DNA from: Streptomyces sp. NBC_01429
GTDB taxonomy: Bacteria; Actinomycetota; Actinomycetes; Streptomycetales; Streptomycetaceae
Assembly (NCBI RefSeq): GCF_036231945.1
Contig: NZ_CP109599.1
Location: 2,016,501 to 2,080,500, forward strand
Direction: 5' to 3'
DNA: 64,000 nt
The notes below the pieces were generated by a model that was not told where the DNA came from, did not search any database, and worked only from the letters and a program-made list of their open reading frames with translations. Both the position numbers and the translations under genes were made by a program. This document shows positions 53,409 to 62,265 of this stretch, one piece after another. Every line of letters begins with the position of its first letter. Position 1 is the stretch's first letter.

Positions 53409-55814
53409 TCAGCGGAGGGACACCATGCAGCCATGCGTGGCGCCCGCGGTGCCGGGTGTGATCCTCAGCCGTACCGTACGGCCCGCTTCGAGCACCTCGA
53501 CCGACGGGTCCCGGCCGGTGATCTCCCGTACCCGCCGGTCCCAGACGATCTCCAGCGGCTCTCCCGAGCGTACGGGCTCGCTCACCCGGAGCGTCGCGGT
53601 AGGGCCGCGTTCCACGACGAGGACGGCGGCGGGCGCGGTCGCGGTGAGCGGTCCCACCGTACCGGGCCGCCAGAAGTTCGCGGCGACGCAGCCGAGGGAG
53701 CGGATCGCGACGGCCTGCCGGTCGGCGCTGTTGTCGAGGATCTCCAGCCAGCGCGGGTCGGCGGCGCGGGCGGCGAGGGCGCGCCGGGAGGCGCCGGGCA
53801 TCAGGAGGTAGCTGTACGAGGCGTCCACGGGGTCCGTGCCGTGGTCCAGCCAGAGCGTCCGGTACCGGCGGGTGCGCCGTTCGGGTGAGCCGCCGGTGTT
53901 GATGTCGCGCCAGGCTCCCGTCCGGTCCTCCTGGAGGGTCCGCAGGTCGGCGCCGCCGGGGAAGAGCCAGCCGCCGTGGCCCGCCAGATGGGCCCAGCGG
54001 GGCCGCGGACCGTGCGGGCCGTGGGTGCCGCCGGGGCCGAGGGTGAGGGTGTGCTCGCCGTTCTCGCCCAGATTCCGGTTGTCGACGACCGTTTCGACGG
54101 GCACCCCGTCGGCGCAGCTGATCCCGGCGCCCAGGCAGACGACGGCGTCGGCGACGCAGAACCAGGACTTGCGGGCTTCGAGGGTGGAGCCGAGTCCCTT
54201 GAGGTGCTGGCCCACGGCGGCGTACGCACCGTCGGTGACCCCACCGACCCACCGTACGGCCGGCCGGGGCTCGCCCCATTCGCCGCCGGCCCGGTCCGCC
54301 AGCCGCCGGGTGGAGACCGTCGTGCCGGGCAGCCGGTAGGGGTCGACCGTGGGCCAGAACCAGTCGGTGTACTGGTCGTTGCCCGCGTCCGCGCGCCACC
54401 AGTAGAGCATTCCAGCGCCGGTGTGCCAGCCGCGCGGGTTCTCGCCGTTGCCGCATTCGTAGTGCGAGATCCGGTCGGAGGCCATCGCGATGTTGGCGGC
54501 CCAGCCGGGGCGGCGGTGCACGGCCCGGTCCATCGCGGCGAAGAGCGTGTGGCCGGTCGGCTCGGGGGCCGGGGGCACCTCGGCGGCGGCGAGCGCCCGC
54601 AGCCGGGCGAGGTCGGCCACGTCGAACTGCGGGGCGGTGAGTACGGGCGACACGGTGTCGCGCTCGATCCACCCCTTGACCAGCGCGCTCCACCGCTCGC
54701 GCTCGGCCGGGGACGCGGCGCCCGCGAGCACGGCGACGGCCGCGATCAGCCCCTGTCCGTGGAAGTGGTCGCCGCGCGGCACCCGCTGGTCGTCGCTCGC
54801 GAGCAGGCCCCGGCTGACGGCCCGGCCGCTGACGCTGTCCATCGCCAGACCGTTGTAGACCAGCGGGGCGTAGGCGCGTTCCACGCTGTCGAGGACGAGT
54901 TGCCGGTTCGGATCGGTGACGGCCCAGGCCGACCCGTCGAGCAGGGTGAGGAGCAGGCCGAGGCCGTCCAGCATGACCTGGCCGTACGTTCCCGAGTAGG
55001 CGACCGTGGTGTGCTGGACGAACGAGCCGTCGGCGTAGAGCCCGTCGCCCGTCGTCACGTACGGGAAGACGGGCGAGAGGGCGTCGCGGGCCAGCGCGAT
55101 CCGGTCGGGGGCGGCGCCGAGGACGCCGCGCAGCACGACCGAGCGGCAGAGGTCGACGCGGTTGGCCCCGGTGCTGGTGCCCGTGTAGTCGGTGAGCAGC
55201 CGGTCGGGGATGAAGTGGTCGACGGCGGCGTGGGCGGCGGCCCTCGTCTCCTCGGTGAGCCGGTCGTACAGGACGGCGGTGATGTCCATGAGCGGCCGGG
55301 GGCTGCCGATCTGCCATTCCCACCAGTTGCCGTAGGGGGCGGTGGCGGGGCGGTAGACCGTCGCGGCGAGGTGGTCGAGTCCGCGCACGACGTCGGCCGA
55401 CAGCGTGGCGTCACCGGTGAGTCCGGTACCGGGCTGGGCGTAGGCGCGGGTCATGGTCCAGAGCCGGGTGTAGCTCTGGGTGATGCCGGACGGCGGGTCG
55501 AAGGGCCGGTCCGGCCAGAGGGAGGTGGCCGCCGGGGCCATCGTCGCGCGCAGCCGGGCGGCCTGTTCGCCGGTGGCGGCGAGCCGGGAGGCATACGGCT
55601 CGGCGGTGGGGTCGTATCCGGTGCCGAGCCGGAGATCCACCCAGCGCAGCCGCAACTCCTCGAACGCGGACGGATCGGCGGCGGCGGACCGCGCGGAGAG
55701 CGGCACGGACAGGGCCCCCGCCCCGGCGGCGGCCAGGGCCGTGGCCAGGAAGGCGCGACGGGAGCCGGTGGCGGGGTGGGGCCGGGCGGACGGCAGCGGC
55801 ACGGGAACCTCCAC
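53409..55814 (-). CDS. Secreted polysaccharide lyase family 8 protein
   Basis: An 801-residue protein. A Tat-type signal ([18 protein letters not shown]) is followed by an alpha/alpha toroid and beta-sandwich domains of the PL8 family, which includes hyaluronate, chondroitin and xanthan lyases. Probable catalytic residues: Asn in STGANRVDLC (about 216), His in FVQHTTVAYSG (about 266) and the Tyr soon after. NWWEWQIG is a typical substrate-binding patch. Which polymer it cuts is not decidable. Divergent from the GH64 gene. Confidence 0.87.
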   Translation of the reverse strand: MEVPVPLPSARPHPATGSRRAFLATALAAAGAGALSVPLSARSAAADPSAFEELRLRWVDLRLGTGYDPTAEPYASRLAATGEQAARLRATMAPAATSLWPDRPFDPPSGITQSYTRLWTMTRAYAQPGTGLTGDATLSADVVRGLDHLAATVYRPATAPYGNWWEWQIGSPRPLMDITAVLYDRLTEETRAAAHAAVDHFIPDRLLTDYTGTSTGANRVDLCRSVVLRGVLGAAPDRIALARDALSPVFPYVTTGDGLYADGSFVQHTTVAYSGTYGQVMLDGLGLLLTLLDGSAWAVTDPNRQLVLDSVERAYAPLVYNGLAMDSVSGRAVSRGLLASDDQRVPRGDHFHGQGLIAAVAVLAGAASPAERERWSALVKGWIERDTVSPVLTAPQFDVADLARLRALAAAEVPPAPEPTGHTLFAAMDRAVHRRPGWAANIAMASDRISHYECGNGENPRGWHTGAGMLYWWRADAGNDQYTDWFWPTVDPYRLPGTTVSTRRLADRAGGEWGEPRPAVRWVGGVTDGAYAAVGQHLKGLGSTLEARKSWFCVADAVVCLGAGISCADGVPVETVVDNRNLGENGEHTLTLGPGGTHGPHGPRPRWAHLAGHGGWLFPGGADLRTLQEDRTGAWRDINTGGSPERRTRRYRTLWLDHGTDPVDASYSYLLMPGASRRALAARAADPRWLEILDNSADRQAVAIRSLGCVAANFWRPGTVGPLTATAPAAVLVVERGPTATLRVSEPVRSGEPLEIVWDRRVREITGRDPSVEVLEAGRTVRLRITPGTAGATHGCMVSLR

Positions 55815-55919
55815 GATCGGACCTGGGTCGTGGCCGCCGCCCTCAACAGCGGCTCATGGAGCGGCTGTTCACCGGTCTATCACATCGGACCGCTACCGGG
55901 GGTACACGCATCGCCGTAG

Positions 55920-55972
55920 TGAGAGCGCTCTCAGCCCCAACTCTTGACTGGTACCTCGTGCGTAGCAAGAGT
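55920..55972 (+). promoter_or_regulatory. LacI-type operator and promoter before the GH64 gene
   Basis: TGAGAGCGCTCTCA (55920-55933) is a perfect 14-bp palindrome with the central CG of LacI/CebR/CcpA-type sites. TTGACT starts 11 nt later with AAGAGT 17 nt further on as a weak -10. Control by a sugar-responsive LacI-family repressor is inferred; the site also lies upstream of the divergent PL8 gene. Confidence 0.6.
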
Positions 55973-56042
55973 GGGTGCCAACGCAGGGCGCCTCCTCCCA
56001 CACGCCGCGCCCGGCGTCCCCCCACGTATCAGGAGACCTTCC

Positions 56043-57248
56043 GTGATATCCCGCCGACTGTTCCTCTCCGGCACGGCCGCCGCCGCGACGGCCCTCACGT
56101 ACCCCGTCTGGGGAAGCGCCCTGAGCCCCCACGCCTCGGCCGCCCCGGAGACCTGCGAAATCGCCCTCCAGAACAAGTCGTTGCCCGGTGCGGTCAGCGC
56201 GTACGTCACCGGCCACGACGCCGCCACCAACGGCTGGGTGCTGCTGCGCGCCGACGGCAGCGTCTACCGGCCGGAGTCGCCCGGCGCCCCGCAGACCCCG
56301 CTGCCGGTCGACTGCGCGATCCCGCTGAACCCGGCGGGCGGCGAGCCGGTCGTGCTGAGGCTGCCTCAGATGTTCGGCGCGCGCGTCTACTTCGTACGCG
56401 ACGACAAGCTGGACTTCTTCCTCAACCCCGGGCCCTCGCTGGTCGAGCCGGCGTTCGCGACCGAGGCGGACCCGAACTACGACCGCACCTGGTCCTTCTG
56501 CGAGTTCACCTTCAACTCGGACCAGCTCTTCTCCAACATCAGCTACGTCGACCTGGTGACGGGGCTGCCCATCGGCATCACCCTGGAGGGCGACGCCACG
56601 CATACGGTCGCCCCGCTGCCGGAGGGCGCCCTCCAGAAGATCGCGGACGGGCTCACCGAGCAGGCGGCGGTGGACGGCCACCCGTGGGACAAGCTGGTCC
56701 TGCGCGGCAGCGACGGCAAGGTCCTGCGGGTGATCTCCCCGCAGAACCTGGCGGGTGAGACCCCGTTCGAGCACGTCTTCGACAGCTATGTCGACCAGGT
56801 CTGGGAGAAGTACCGCTCGACGGATCTGAAGATCGACCTCCAGGGCGGCCGGGGCGTGTTCACCGGCCGGGTCAGCGGCGATGTCCTCACCTTCAACGGC
56901 GGGCACACCTTCACCAAGCCGACCTCGATGGACATCTTCACCTGCAACAGCGGCCCGTTCGCCAACAACCCCGAGGACTCGGACGACAAGAAGGGGCTGC
57001 TCGCCCGGCTCGGGGCCGCCTTCAGCCGCTCGACGGTCCTCAGCCACGCCGACCAGCCGAACGGCGCCACGGCGGCGGACTACTACCAGGACCCGGCCAC
57101 CAACCACTTCGCCCGGGTGGTGCACGCCAACACCCCGATCGGCTACGCCTTCCCGTACGACGACGTCCAGCCCGACGGCCAGCCGGACGTCTCGGGCGCG
57201 GCCCACGACGGCAACCCGCGCCGCTGGACGGTGACCGTCGGCTCCTGA
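56043..57248 (+). CDS. Secreted GH64 beta-1,3-glucanase
   Basis: A 401-residue protein with a Tat signal (ISRRLFLSGTAAAATAL) and a glycoside hydrolase family 64 domain: SLPGAVSAYVTGHD, FVRDDKLDFFLNPGPSLVEP, WSFCEFTFN, FEHVFDSYVDQVWEKYRSTDL. Family members release laminaripentaose from beta-1,3-glucan. The GTG follows CAGGAGACCTTCC. Probably used against fungal or algal glucan. Confidence 0.88.
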   Translation: MISRRLFLSGTAAAATALTYPVWGSALSPHASAAPETCEIALQNKSLPGAVSAYVTGHDAATNGWVLLRADGSVYRPESPGAPQTPLPVDCAIPLNPAGGEPVVLRLPQMFGARVYFVRDDKLDFFLNPGPSLVEPAFATEADPNYDRTWSFCEFTFNSDQLFSNISYVDLVTGLPIGITLEGDATHTVAPLPEGALQKIADGLTEQAAVDGHPWDKLVLRGSDGKVLRVISPQNLAGETPFEHVFDSYVDQVWEKYRSTDLKIDLQGGRGVFTGRVSGDVLTFNGGHTFTKPTSMDIFTCNSGPFANNPEDSDDKKGLLARLGAAFSRSTVLSHADQPNGATAADYYQDPATNHFARVVHANTPIGYAFPYDDVQPDGQPDVSGAAHDGNPRRWTVTVGS

Positions 57249-57295
57249 GCCGCGATCGAGACGCGCGGGACCCGGCGAAGGACGCCGGCCCGAAC

Positions 57296-57337
57296 GGTGC
57301 CCCGCTCCCCCGGACCGACCGGTGGGGGCGGGGCACC
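57296..57337. terminator. Terminator between the convergent GH64 and M15-like genes
   Basis: GGTGCCCC/GGGGCACC arms extended by C-rich and G-rich stretches around GGACCGACC. It is strongly GC-rich and symmetrical, without a clear U-tract. Confidence 0.65.
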
Positions 57338-57350
57338 GCCGCGTACGGCC

Positions 57351-57860
57351 TCAGCAGCCGCCGCAGTTGTAGTACGTCACGTCCCAGTGGTTGCCCTCGT
57401 CCGCGTAGACGTTGCCGGAGCCCGACTGCCACTGCTGGGCGCCGTCCCCGCGTACACCGATGTAGGCGAAGGTGTTCTTGATGTAGTTGGTGACGCAGGT
57501 CGACTTGCCGAAGTCCAGCTTGTAGCCGTTCCAGTGCGAGTAGGTGCCGCTCGCGTGGCCGGTCTCCGTGCCTCCCGTGATGTTGAGGGCGCAGCCGGTG
57601 GCGCTCCTGAGCGTCTGGGCCCCCTTGGCGGTGTCCAGGTTGAGCTGGTCGAACGACGTACAGGTCGAGACATTCCGGTTGGAGCAGCCGCCCGACGACG
57701 ACCAGGTGACCCCGGACGAGCTGAACATCGAGGTCGCCGTGGCATGGGTGATCTTCGTGGCCGCCTGGGCGTCGGTGGCCGCCGCGAGCACTCCGAAGCC
57801 GGGGGCGAGGAGCGCGCCCACGAGAAGGGCGAGGGCGGTGAGGACCGAGCGGATTTTCAT
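57351..57860 (-). CDS. Small secreted Cys-rich protein with M15-peptidase-like motif
   Basis: A 169-residue protein with a cleavable signal peptide (MKIRSVLTALALLVGALLAPG, cut near AQA-ATK). The mature part has seven or so Cys in pairs (disulfides likely). SHWNGYKLD reads H-x6-D, and EGNHWD reads E-x2-H; in this order they match the zinc and catalytic residues of M15 D,D-peptidases (SxHxxGxAxD ... ExxH). A peptidoglycan-related or peptide hydrolase role is inferred. Homologous domains occur at the ends of other Streptomyces secreted proteins, from memory. Confidence 0.65.
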   Translation of the reverse strand: MKIRSVLTALALLVGALLAPGFGVLAAATDAQAATKITHATATSMFSSSGVTWSSSGGCSNRNVSTCTSFDQLNLDTAKGAQTLRSATGCALNITGGTETGHASGTYSHWNGYKLDFGKSTCVTNYIKNTFAYIGVRGDGAQQWQSGSGNVYADEGNHWDVTYYNCGGC

Positions 57861-58027
57861 GGGGGGAGTCCCTCTCCTGCTGAGGATCCGACGGGGGACG
57901 GCCGGATCCTTACGAACGGTGCGTAGGGCCGGACAGTGGAGCGGGGGGAATCCTGCCCATGTCTACGCGCGTCCATGGCAACGAGAGTCACTCGGTGGAG
58001 TGAACATTTCGCGCAGGACCTCATGCT

Positions 58028-58078
58028 GTTGAAGTTTGAACGAGATAGCGCTACGGTCGATCTCGTTGAAGCTTAAAC
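58028..58078 (+). promoter_or_regulatory. Promoter with paired MarR-like boxes before the YceI gene
   Basis: GTTGAAGTTTGAAC (58028-58041) and GTTGAAGCTTAAAC (58065-58078) are near-identical direct copies of a TTnAAGnTTnAA palindrome. TTGAAG inside the first and TACGGT (58052-58057) form a 17-nt-spaced promoter. AACGAGAT and ATCTCGTT add an inverted repeat between the boxes. One box overlaps the -35, the other lies just past the start point: a repressor arrangement. Confidence 0.55.
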
Positions 58079-58098
58079 AATTACTCGCAGGAGGAATC

Positions 58099-58719
58099 AT
58101 GGCTCTCTTCGGCCGCAGGAACGACAGCTCCGCCACCGCCACCGCCACCCGTGAGGCGGACCCGGCGCTGGCCGCGCTCACCGGCGAATACACCATCGAC
58201 GCCGCCCACAGCACGATCGGCTTCACCGTCCGGCACGCGATGGTCACCAATGTCCGGGGCTCGTTCGGCGAACACGAGGGGTACCTGAACCTGGACGGCG
58301 CGAACCCGGCCGCCTCCACGGCGTCCATCGACGTCTCGATCGCCAGCGTCGACACCGGCATCGCGGACCGCGACGGCCATCTGCGCAGCGGTGACTTCTT
58401 CGACGCCGAGACGTACCCGAAGATGACCTTCCACTCCACCTCGGTCGAGCAGATCGACCCGGAGACCTACCGCCTCACCGGCGACCTGACGATCAAGGAC
58501 GTCACCAAGCCGCTCACCATCGACCTGGAGTTCCACGGCTCGGCCACCGACGTGTACGGCAACGAGCGCGTCGGATTCGAGGGCAGCGCCACCATCCTGC
58601 GCTCCGACTGGGGCCTGACCTGGAACGCGGCGCTGGAGACCGGCGGCGTGATGGTCAGCGACAAGGTCAAGCTGGGCTTCGACATCTCCGCGGTCAAGAA
58701 GGCCGCGGCGGCCGCCTGA
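58099..58719 (+). CDS. YceI-family protein
   Basis: A 206-residue lipocalin-like YceI protein: GEYTIDAAHSTIGFTVRHAMVTNVRGSF, DGHLRSGDFFDAETYPKMTF, LTGDLTIKDVTKPL and GFEGSATILRSDWGL. The family binds isoprenoid or other hydrophobic ligands and is often stress-induced. No signal peptide; a short 35-residue N-terminal extension precedes the domain. The ATG has GGAGGA 4 nt upstream. Probably controlled by a MarR-type repressor through the boxes upstream. Confidence 0.9.
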   Translation: MALFGRRNDSSATATATREADPALAALTGEYTIDAAHSTIGFTVRHAMVTNVRGSFGEHEGYLNLDGANPAASTASIDVSIASVDTGIADRDGHLRSGDFFDAETYPKMTFHSTSVEQIDPETYRLTGDLTIKDVTKPLTIDLEFHGSATDVYGNERVGFEGSATILRSDWGLTWNAALETGGVMVSDKVKLGFDISAVKKAAAAA

Positions 58720-58776
58720 GCCCCCGGCGATCGCGGTGACCGGCGGACGGGAGGAGCGGAGCGCGCGGGGCGGGCC

Positions 58777-60135
58777 TCAGAAGCCCCCGCCGTCGAAGCC
58801 TCCTCCGCCGCCGCCGAAGTCCCCTCCCCCGCCGCCACCGAAGCCGCCGCCGAAGTCGCCCGGGTCGAAGTCCGCGCCCGAGTAGTCGCCCCCGCCGAAG
58901 CCGGCGGCGTCACCGCCGCCGAAGTCCGCGGCATAGGCGGGGCTCGCCATCATCGAGCCGAGCATCGTCCCCACCAGCAGCCCCGGCAGCAGGCCGCCGC
59001 CGAAGTAGCCCCCGGCCCACGGCCCGTACGCCGGGCCCGCCTCGTAGTAGGGCCGCGGACCCTGGTCGGTCGCCACCGTACGCACCGCCGGGTCCTCGCC
59101 GTCCGCCAGCCGCGCCGCGTCGGCCGCGCAGACCGGCACGGTCCGCCGCGCCCCGGCGGGCGGGGACCACTGCGCGTCGGTCGTCGAGGGGCCGTGGCGC
59201 GGGTCGAAGAAGCACGGCGAGCGGCGCTCGGGAAGCGGGGCGCCCCGCCGGCGCGCGGCCAGCGTGGCCAGGGAGAACCGGCCGTCCTCCAGCGCCCGCG
59301 TCACCCCGCTCACGTCGTCGGGCCGCTGGGCCGAGCCCATCAGGGACTTGGCGTTCTCGTACGCGTCCAGGGAGTGGGCGTAGTCCGCGCGCATGGCGTC
59401 GTCCGCGCCCGCCTCCGAGGGGTGGAAGTCGAGCCGGTCCAGCTCCTCGCCGAAGGCGGTGATGTCCTCGTCCACGACGACCCGCAGCTTCTCCAGGGCC
59501 TCCCGCTCCCGCTCCGCCTTCTTCCGGCGGTTCCTGCGCGTGACGGCGTACGCGCCCGCGCCGCCCACCACGGCGATCGAGCCGAGCGCGATGAGACCGC
59601 CGGCCGGGTCGCCGCCGTCACCCCCTCCCGAGGCGGTGCCCCACGAGGCCGGGGCCTGGCCCCTGGCCTGCGGAAGCGCCTGGTCCACGAAGTTGTTCAG
59701 CTCGGTCACGGTGTCGACCGGGCCACCCGCCCTGACCGCTTCGGCGAGGTTGGCGACGGCCTGCCGCGACATGACCGCACGGTCGGCGTTGGCGCCGAAG
59801 GAGTCACCGAGGCGGATCGCGTACAGCCCCGTCACCCCGGTCTGCGTCCGCACCGTCCGCAGCACGCTGTCCTTCGGGAAGTCGGCCGTGGCGGGCAGGA
59901 CGGCCACGAAGACCGGCTTGCCCGCGTCCTTGATCTTCTTCGCCAGGGCCTCGGCGTCGGCCGCCGGGAGCTGGGACGCGGCCCGGGGGTCCACATAGAC
60001 GGGCCCCTCCTTCAGTGCCGCGCCCACGGCCGCCGGACCCGTGTCGGCGGCCGTCGCGGCGGGCGCGGCGGCGACGGCGGCCGCGGAAAAGACGAGAAGC
60101 AGCCCGGAAAGTGTGGAAAACAGCCTCGGCCTCAT
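58777..60135 (-). CDS. Membrane protein with Gly/Asp/Phe-rich C-terminal tail
   Basis: A 452-residue protein. N-terminal signal peptide, an extracytoplasmic domain of about 140 residues (KEGPVYVDPRA, TPM/YgcG-like pattern), one membrane helix at about 180-198 followed by RRNRRKK, a helical cytoplasmic domain and a final 45 residues of GGGDFGGG-type sequence. Layout resembles YgcG/TPM-domain membrane proteins. Function is unknown. Confidence 0.75.
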   Translation of the reverse strand: MRPRLFSTLSGLLLVFSAAAVAAAPAATAADTGPAAVGAALKEGPVYVDPRAASQLPAADAEALAKKIKDAGKPVFVAVLPATADFPKDSVLRTVRTQTGVTGLYAIRLGDSFGANADRAVMSRQAVANLAEAVRAGGPVDTVTELNNFVDQALPQARGQAPASWGTASGGGDGGDPAGGLIALGSIAVVGGAGAYAVTRRNRRKKAEREREALEKLRVVVDEDITAFGEELDRLDFHPSEAGADDAMRADYAHSLDAYENAKSLMGSAQRPDDVSGVTRALEDGRFSLATLAARRRGAPLPERRSPCFFDPRHGPSTTDAQWSPPAGARRTVPVCAADAARLADGEDPAVRTVATDQGPRPYYEAGPAYGPWAGGYFGGGLLPGLLVGTMLGSMMASPAYAADFGGGDAAGFGGGDYSGADFDPGDFGGGFGGGGGGDFGGGGGGFDGGGF

Positions 60136-60182
60136 ACCCAGACGCTACCCGAAGTGTGGCAATACCGGACAGGCAAAGGGTG

Positions 60183-60299
60183 GGCAAAATTGACACGTGC
60201 CTGGACGTGACGGACAACGCGTCGGCCAACGGGGCCCGCGCCCGGATCTGGACCTGCACCGGAGCCGCCAACCAGAAGTGGCGGCTCCAGAGCTGGGAC
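60183..60299 (+). pseudogene. Remnant of a ricin-B-lectin/CBM13 domain
   Basis: Thirty-nine codons in one frame read GKIDTCLDVTDNASANGARA then RIWTCTGAANQKWRLQSWD, which is the gamma-type repeat of ricin-B/CBM13 domains (CLDV, NG, W.C.G..NQ.W). No start codon or signal sequence belongs to it, and no stop follows soon. It lies between two genes on the other strand. Probably the leftover of a deleted secreted enzyme gene. Confidence 0.7.
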
Positions 60300-60331
60300 C
60301 AGGGCCGGGGCGGGAGCCGGGCCGGGCCGGG

Positions 60332-61939
60332 TCACTCCGCCGGTTCGACCCCGGCGCGCAGCAGTCCGTACGTGTACGCGTCCTCCAGCGCCTGCCAGGA
60401 GGCCGCGATGACGTTCTCGCCGACACCGACCGTGGACCACTCGGTGCCGCCGTCGCCCGTGGTGATCAGGACCCGGGTGGTGGACTCCGTACCGTGCCTG
60501 CCTTCGAGGATGCGGACCTTGTAGTCCACCAGCTCGAACTTGGCCAGCTGCGGGTAGATCCGCTCCAGACCGTTGCGCATGGCCCGGTCCAGCGCATTGA
60601 CCGGGCCGTTGCCCTCGGCGGTGGAGACGATGCGCTCGCCCTTGGCCCACAGCTTCACGGTGGCCTCGTTGGCGTGCGTGCCGTCGGGGCGGTCCTCGAC
60701 GATCGCGCGCCAGGACTCCGTGCGGAAGTAGCCGCGGACCCGGCCCTCGACCTCCTCGCGGAGCATCAGCTCGAAGGAGGCGTCGGCCGCCTCGTACGTG
60801 TAGCCCTTCAGCTCGCGCTCCTTGACCCGGCCGACGACCCGGCCGACCAGATCGCGGTCGCCGCCGAGGTCGATGCCCAGCTCCTTGCCCTTCAGCTCGA
60901 CGGAGGCGCGGCCCGCCATGTCGGAGACGAGCATCCGCATGGTGTTGCCGACCAGCTCGGGCGCGATGTGCTGGTACAGGTCGGGGTCGACCTTGATCGC
61001 GGAGGCGTGCAGTCCGCCCTTGTGGGCGAAGGCCGAGACCCCGACGTACGGCTGGTGGGTGGAGGGGGCGAGGTTGACGATCTCGGCGACGGCGTGCGAG
61101 ATCCGGGTCATCTCGGCGAGCGCGCCCTCGGGCAGCACGCGCTTGTCGTACTTCAGCTCCAGGGCGGCGACGACCGGGAAGAGGTTGGCGTTGCCGACGC
61201 GCTCGCCGTATCCGTTGGCCGTGCACTGGACGTGGGTGGCGCCCGCGTCGACCGCCGCGAGGGTGTTGGCGACGGCGCAGCCGGTGTCGTCCTGGGCGTG
61301 GATGCCGAGCCGGGCGCCGGTGTCGGCGAGCACGGTGGCGACGACGGCGTGGATCTGCGCGGGCAGCATCCCGCCGTTGGTGTCGCACAGGACGACGACA
61401 TCGGCGCCCGCCTCGGCGGCGGCCCGTACGACGGACTTGGCGTACTCGGGGTTGGCGCGGTAGCCGTCGAAGAAGTGCTCGCAGTCGACGAAGACCCGGC
61501 GGCCCTGTTCGCGCAGGTGGGCGACGGTGTCGCGGACCATCGCCACGTTCTCGTCGAGGGTCGTGCGCAGCGCCAGTTCGACATGGCGGTCGTGTGCCTT
61601 GGCGACCAGGGTCACCACCGGCGCCCCGGACTCGACCAGCGCTCTGACCTGGGGGTCCTCGGATGCCTTGGCGCCGGGCCTGCGGGTGGAGCCGAAGGCG
61701 ACGAGCTGGGCGTGCCGGAAGTCGATCTCCTGCTGGGCCCGCGCGAAGAACTCGGTGTCGCGCGGGTTGGCGCCGGGCCAGCCGCCCTCGATGAAGCCCA
61801 CCCCGAAGTCGTCCAGATGCCGGGCGATGGCCAGCTTGTCGGCGACCGTGAGGTTGATGCCTTCGCGCTGTGCGCCGTCGCGCAGCGTCGTGTCGAAGAC
61901 ATGAAAACTGTCGTCGGTCTCCGCGGACTCTGTGGTCAT
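60332..61939 (-). CDS. cimA: Citramalate synthase
   Basis: A 535-residue DRE-TIM metallolyase of the CimA/LeuA group: FDTTLRDGAQREGINLTVADK, FIEGGWPGANPRD, LCDTNGGMLP, GIHAQDDTGCAVANTLAAVDAGATHVQCTANGYGERVGN and HKGGLHASA; a C-terminal allosteric domain follows. The WPG(A/S)NP motif and length fit citramalate synthase, which makes 2-oxobutyrate from pyruvate for isoleucine, rather than isopropylmalate synthase. ATG with CAGGAG 9 nt upstream. A probable attenuator lies in its leader. Confidence 0.9.
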   Translation of the reverse strand: MTTESAETDDSFHVFDTTLRDGAQREGINLTVADKLAIARHLDDFGVGFIEGGWPGANPRDTEFFARAQQEIDFRHAQLVAFGSTRRPGAKASEDPQVRALVESGAPVVTLVAKAHDRHVELALRTTLDENVAMVRDTVAHLREQGRRVFVDCEHFFDGYRANPEYAKSVVRAAAEAGADVVVLCDTNGGMLPAQIHAVVATVLADTGARLGIHAQDDTGCAVANTLAAVDAGATHVQCTANGYGERVGNANLFPVVAALELKYDKRVLPEGALAEMTRISHAVAEIVNLAPSTHQPYVGVSAFAHKGGLHASAIKVDPDLYQHIAPELVGNTMRMLVSDMAGRASVELKGKELGIDLGGDRDLVGRVVGRVKERELKGYTYEAADASFELMLREEVEGRVRGYFRTESWRAIVEDRPDGTHANEATVKLWAKGERIVSTAEGNGPVNALDRAMRNGLERIYPQLAKFELVDYKVRILEGRHGTESTTRVLITTGDGGTEWSTVGVGENVIAASWQALEDAYTYGLLRAGVEPAE

Positions 61940-62031
61940 GGTGGTTTGCTCCTGTCGAGTGGAAGGTCTCGCTCCACTTGCCCCCATCATCGCGTGCCGC
62001 CCGTTCTCCGCCGGGGTGGGGCCGGAAAACG

Positions 62032-62057
62032 AAAAAACCCCTCGCGGGTGCGAGAGG
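62032..62057 (-). terminator. Attenuator-type terminator in the cimA leader
   Basis: On the minus strand CCTCTCGC-ACCC-GCGAGGGG forms an 8-bp stem with one G-U pair, followed at once by TTTTTT. On the plus strand that pair would be an A-C mismatch and there is no U-tract, so it is directional. It ends 92 nt before cimA and lies downstream of the leader frame. The ilvE gene already has another terminator. Confidence 0.75.
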
Positions 62058-62111
62058 TCTGCGCGCGGGTCTGGGGCACGATGGCCGCGCCGTACGGGTG
62101 GTACGGGGCAG

Positions 62112-62147
62112 TCACTGCGGACCGGCGCGCTTGCTGCCGATAATCAT
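62112..62147 (-). CDS. Candidate leader peptide MIIGSKRAGPQ of cimA
   Basis: An 11-codon frame beginning ATG ATT ATC: two adjacent isoleucine codons, ATT being rare in this genome. It ends 55 nt before the attenuator hairpin. Size, position and Ile content match ribosome-mediated attenuation of isoleucine synthesis. No clear Shine-Dalgarno precedes the ATG. Confidence 0.5.
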   Translation of the reverse strand: MIIGSKRAGPQ

Positions 62148-62233
62148 GGCGAACGAAAGCACGGGGCGATTTTCGCATGTCCCGCCCGGACGGGAGGAAC
62201 CGTCTCACGATGCGGGCGGTGGACGGCGGACGG

Positions 62234-62265
62234 CCGGGTCCGCGCCCCGGAGGGCGCGGACCCGG
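62234..62265 (-). terminator. Terminator after ilvE
   Basis: A 14-bp perfect stem (CCGGGTCCGCGCCC and complement) with a CGGA loop, 29 nt after the ilvE stop. No U-tract. Confidence 0.75.
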
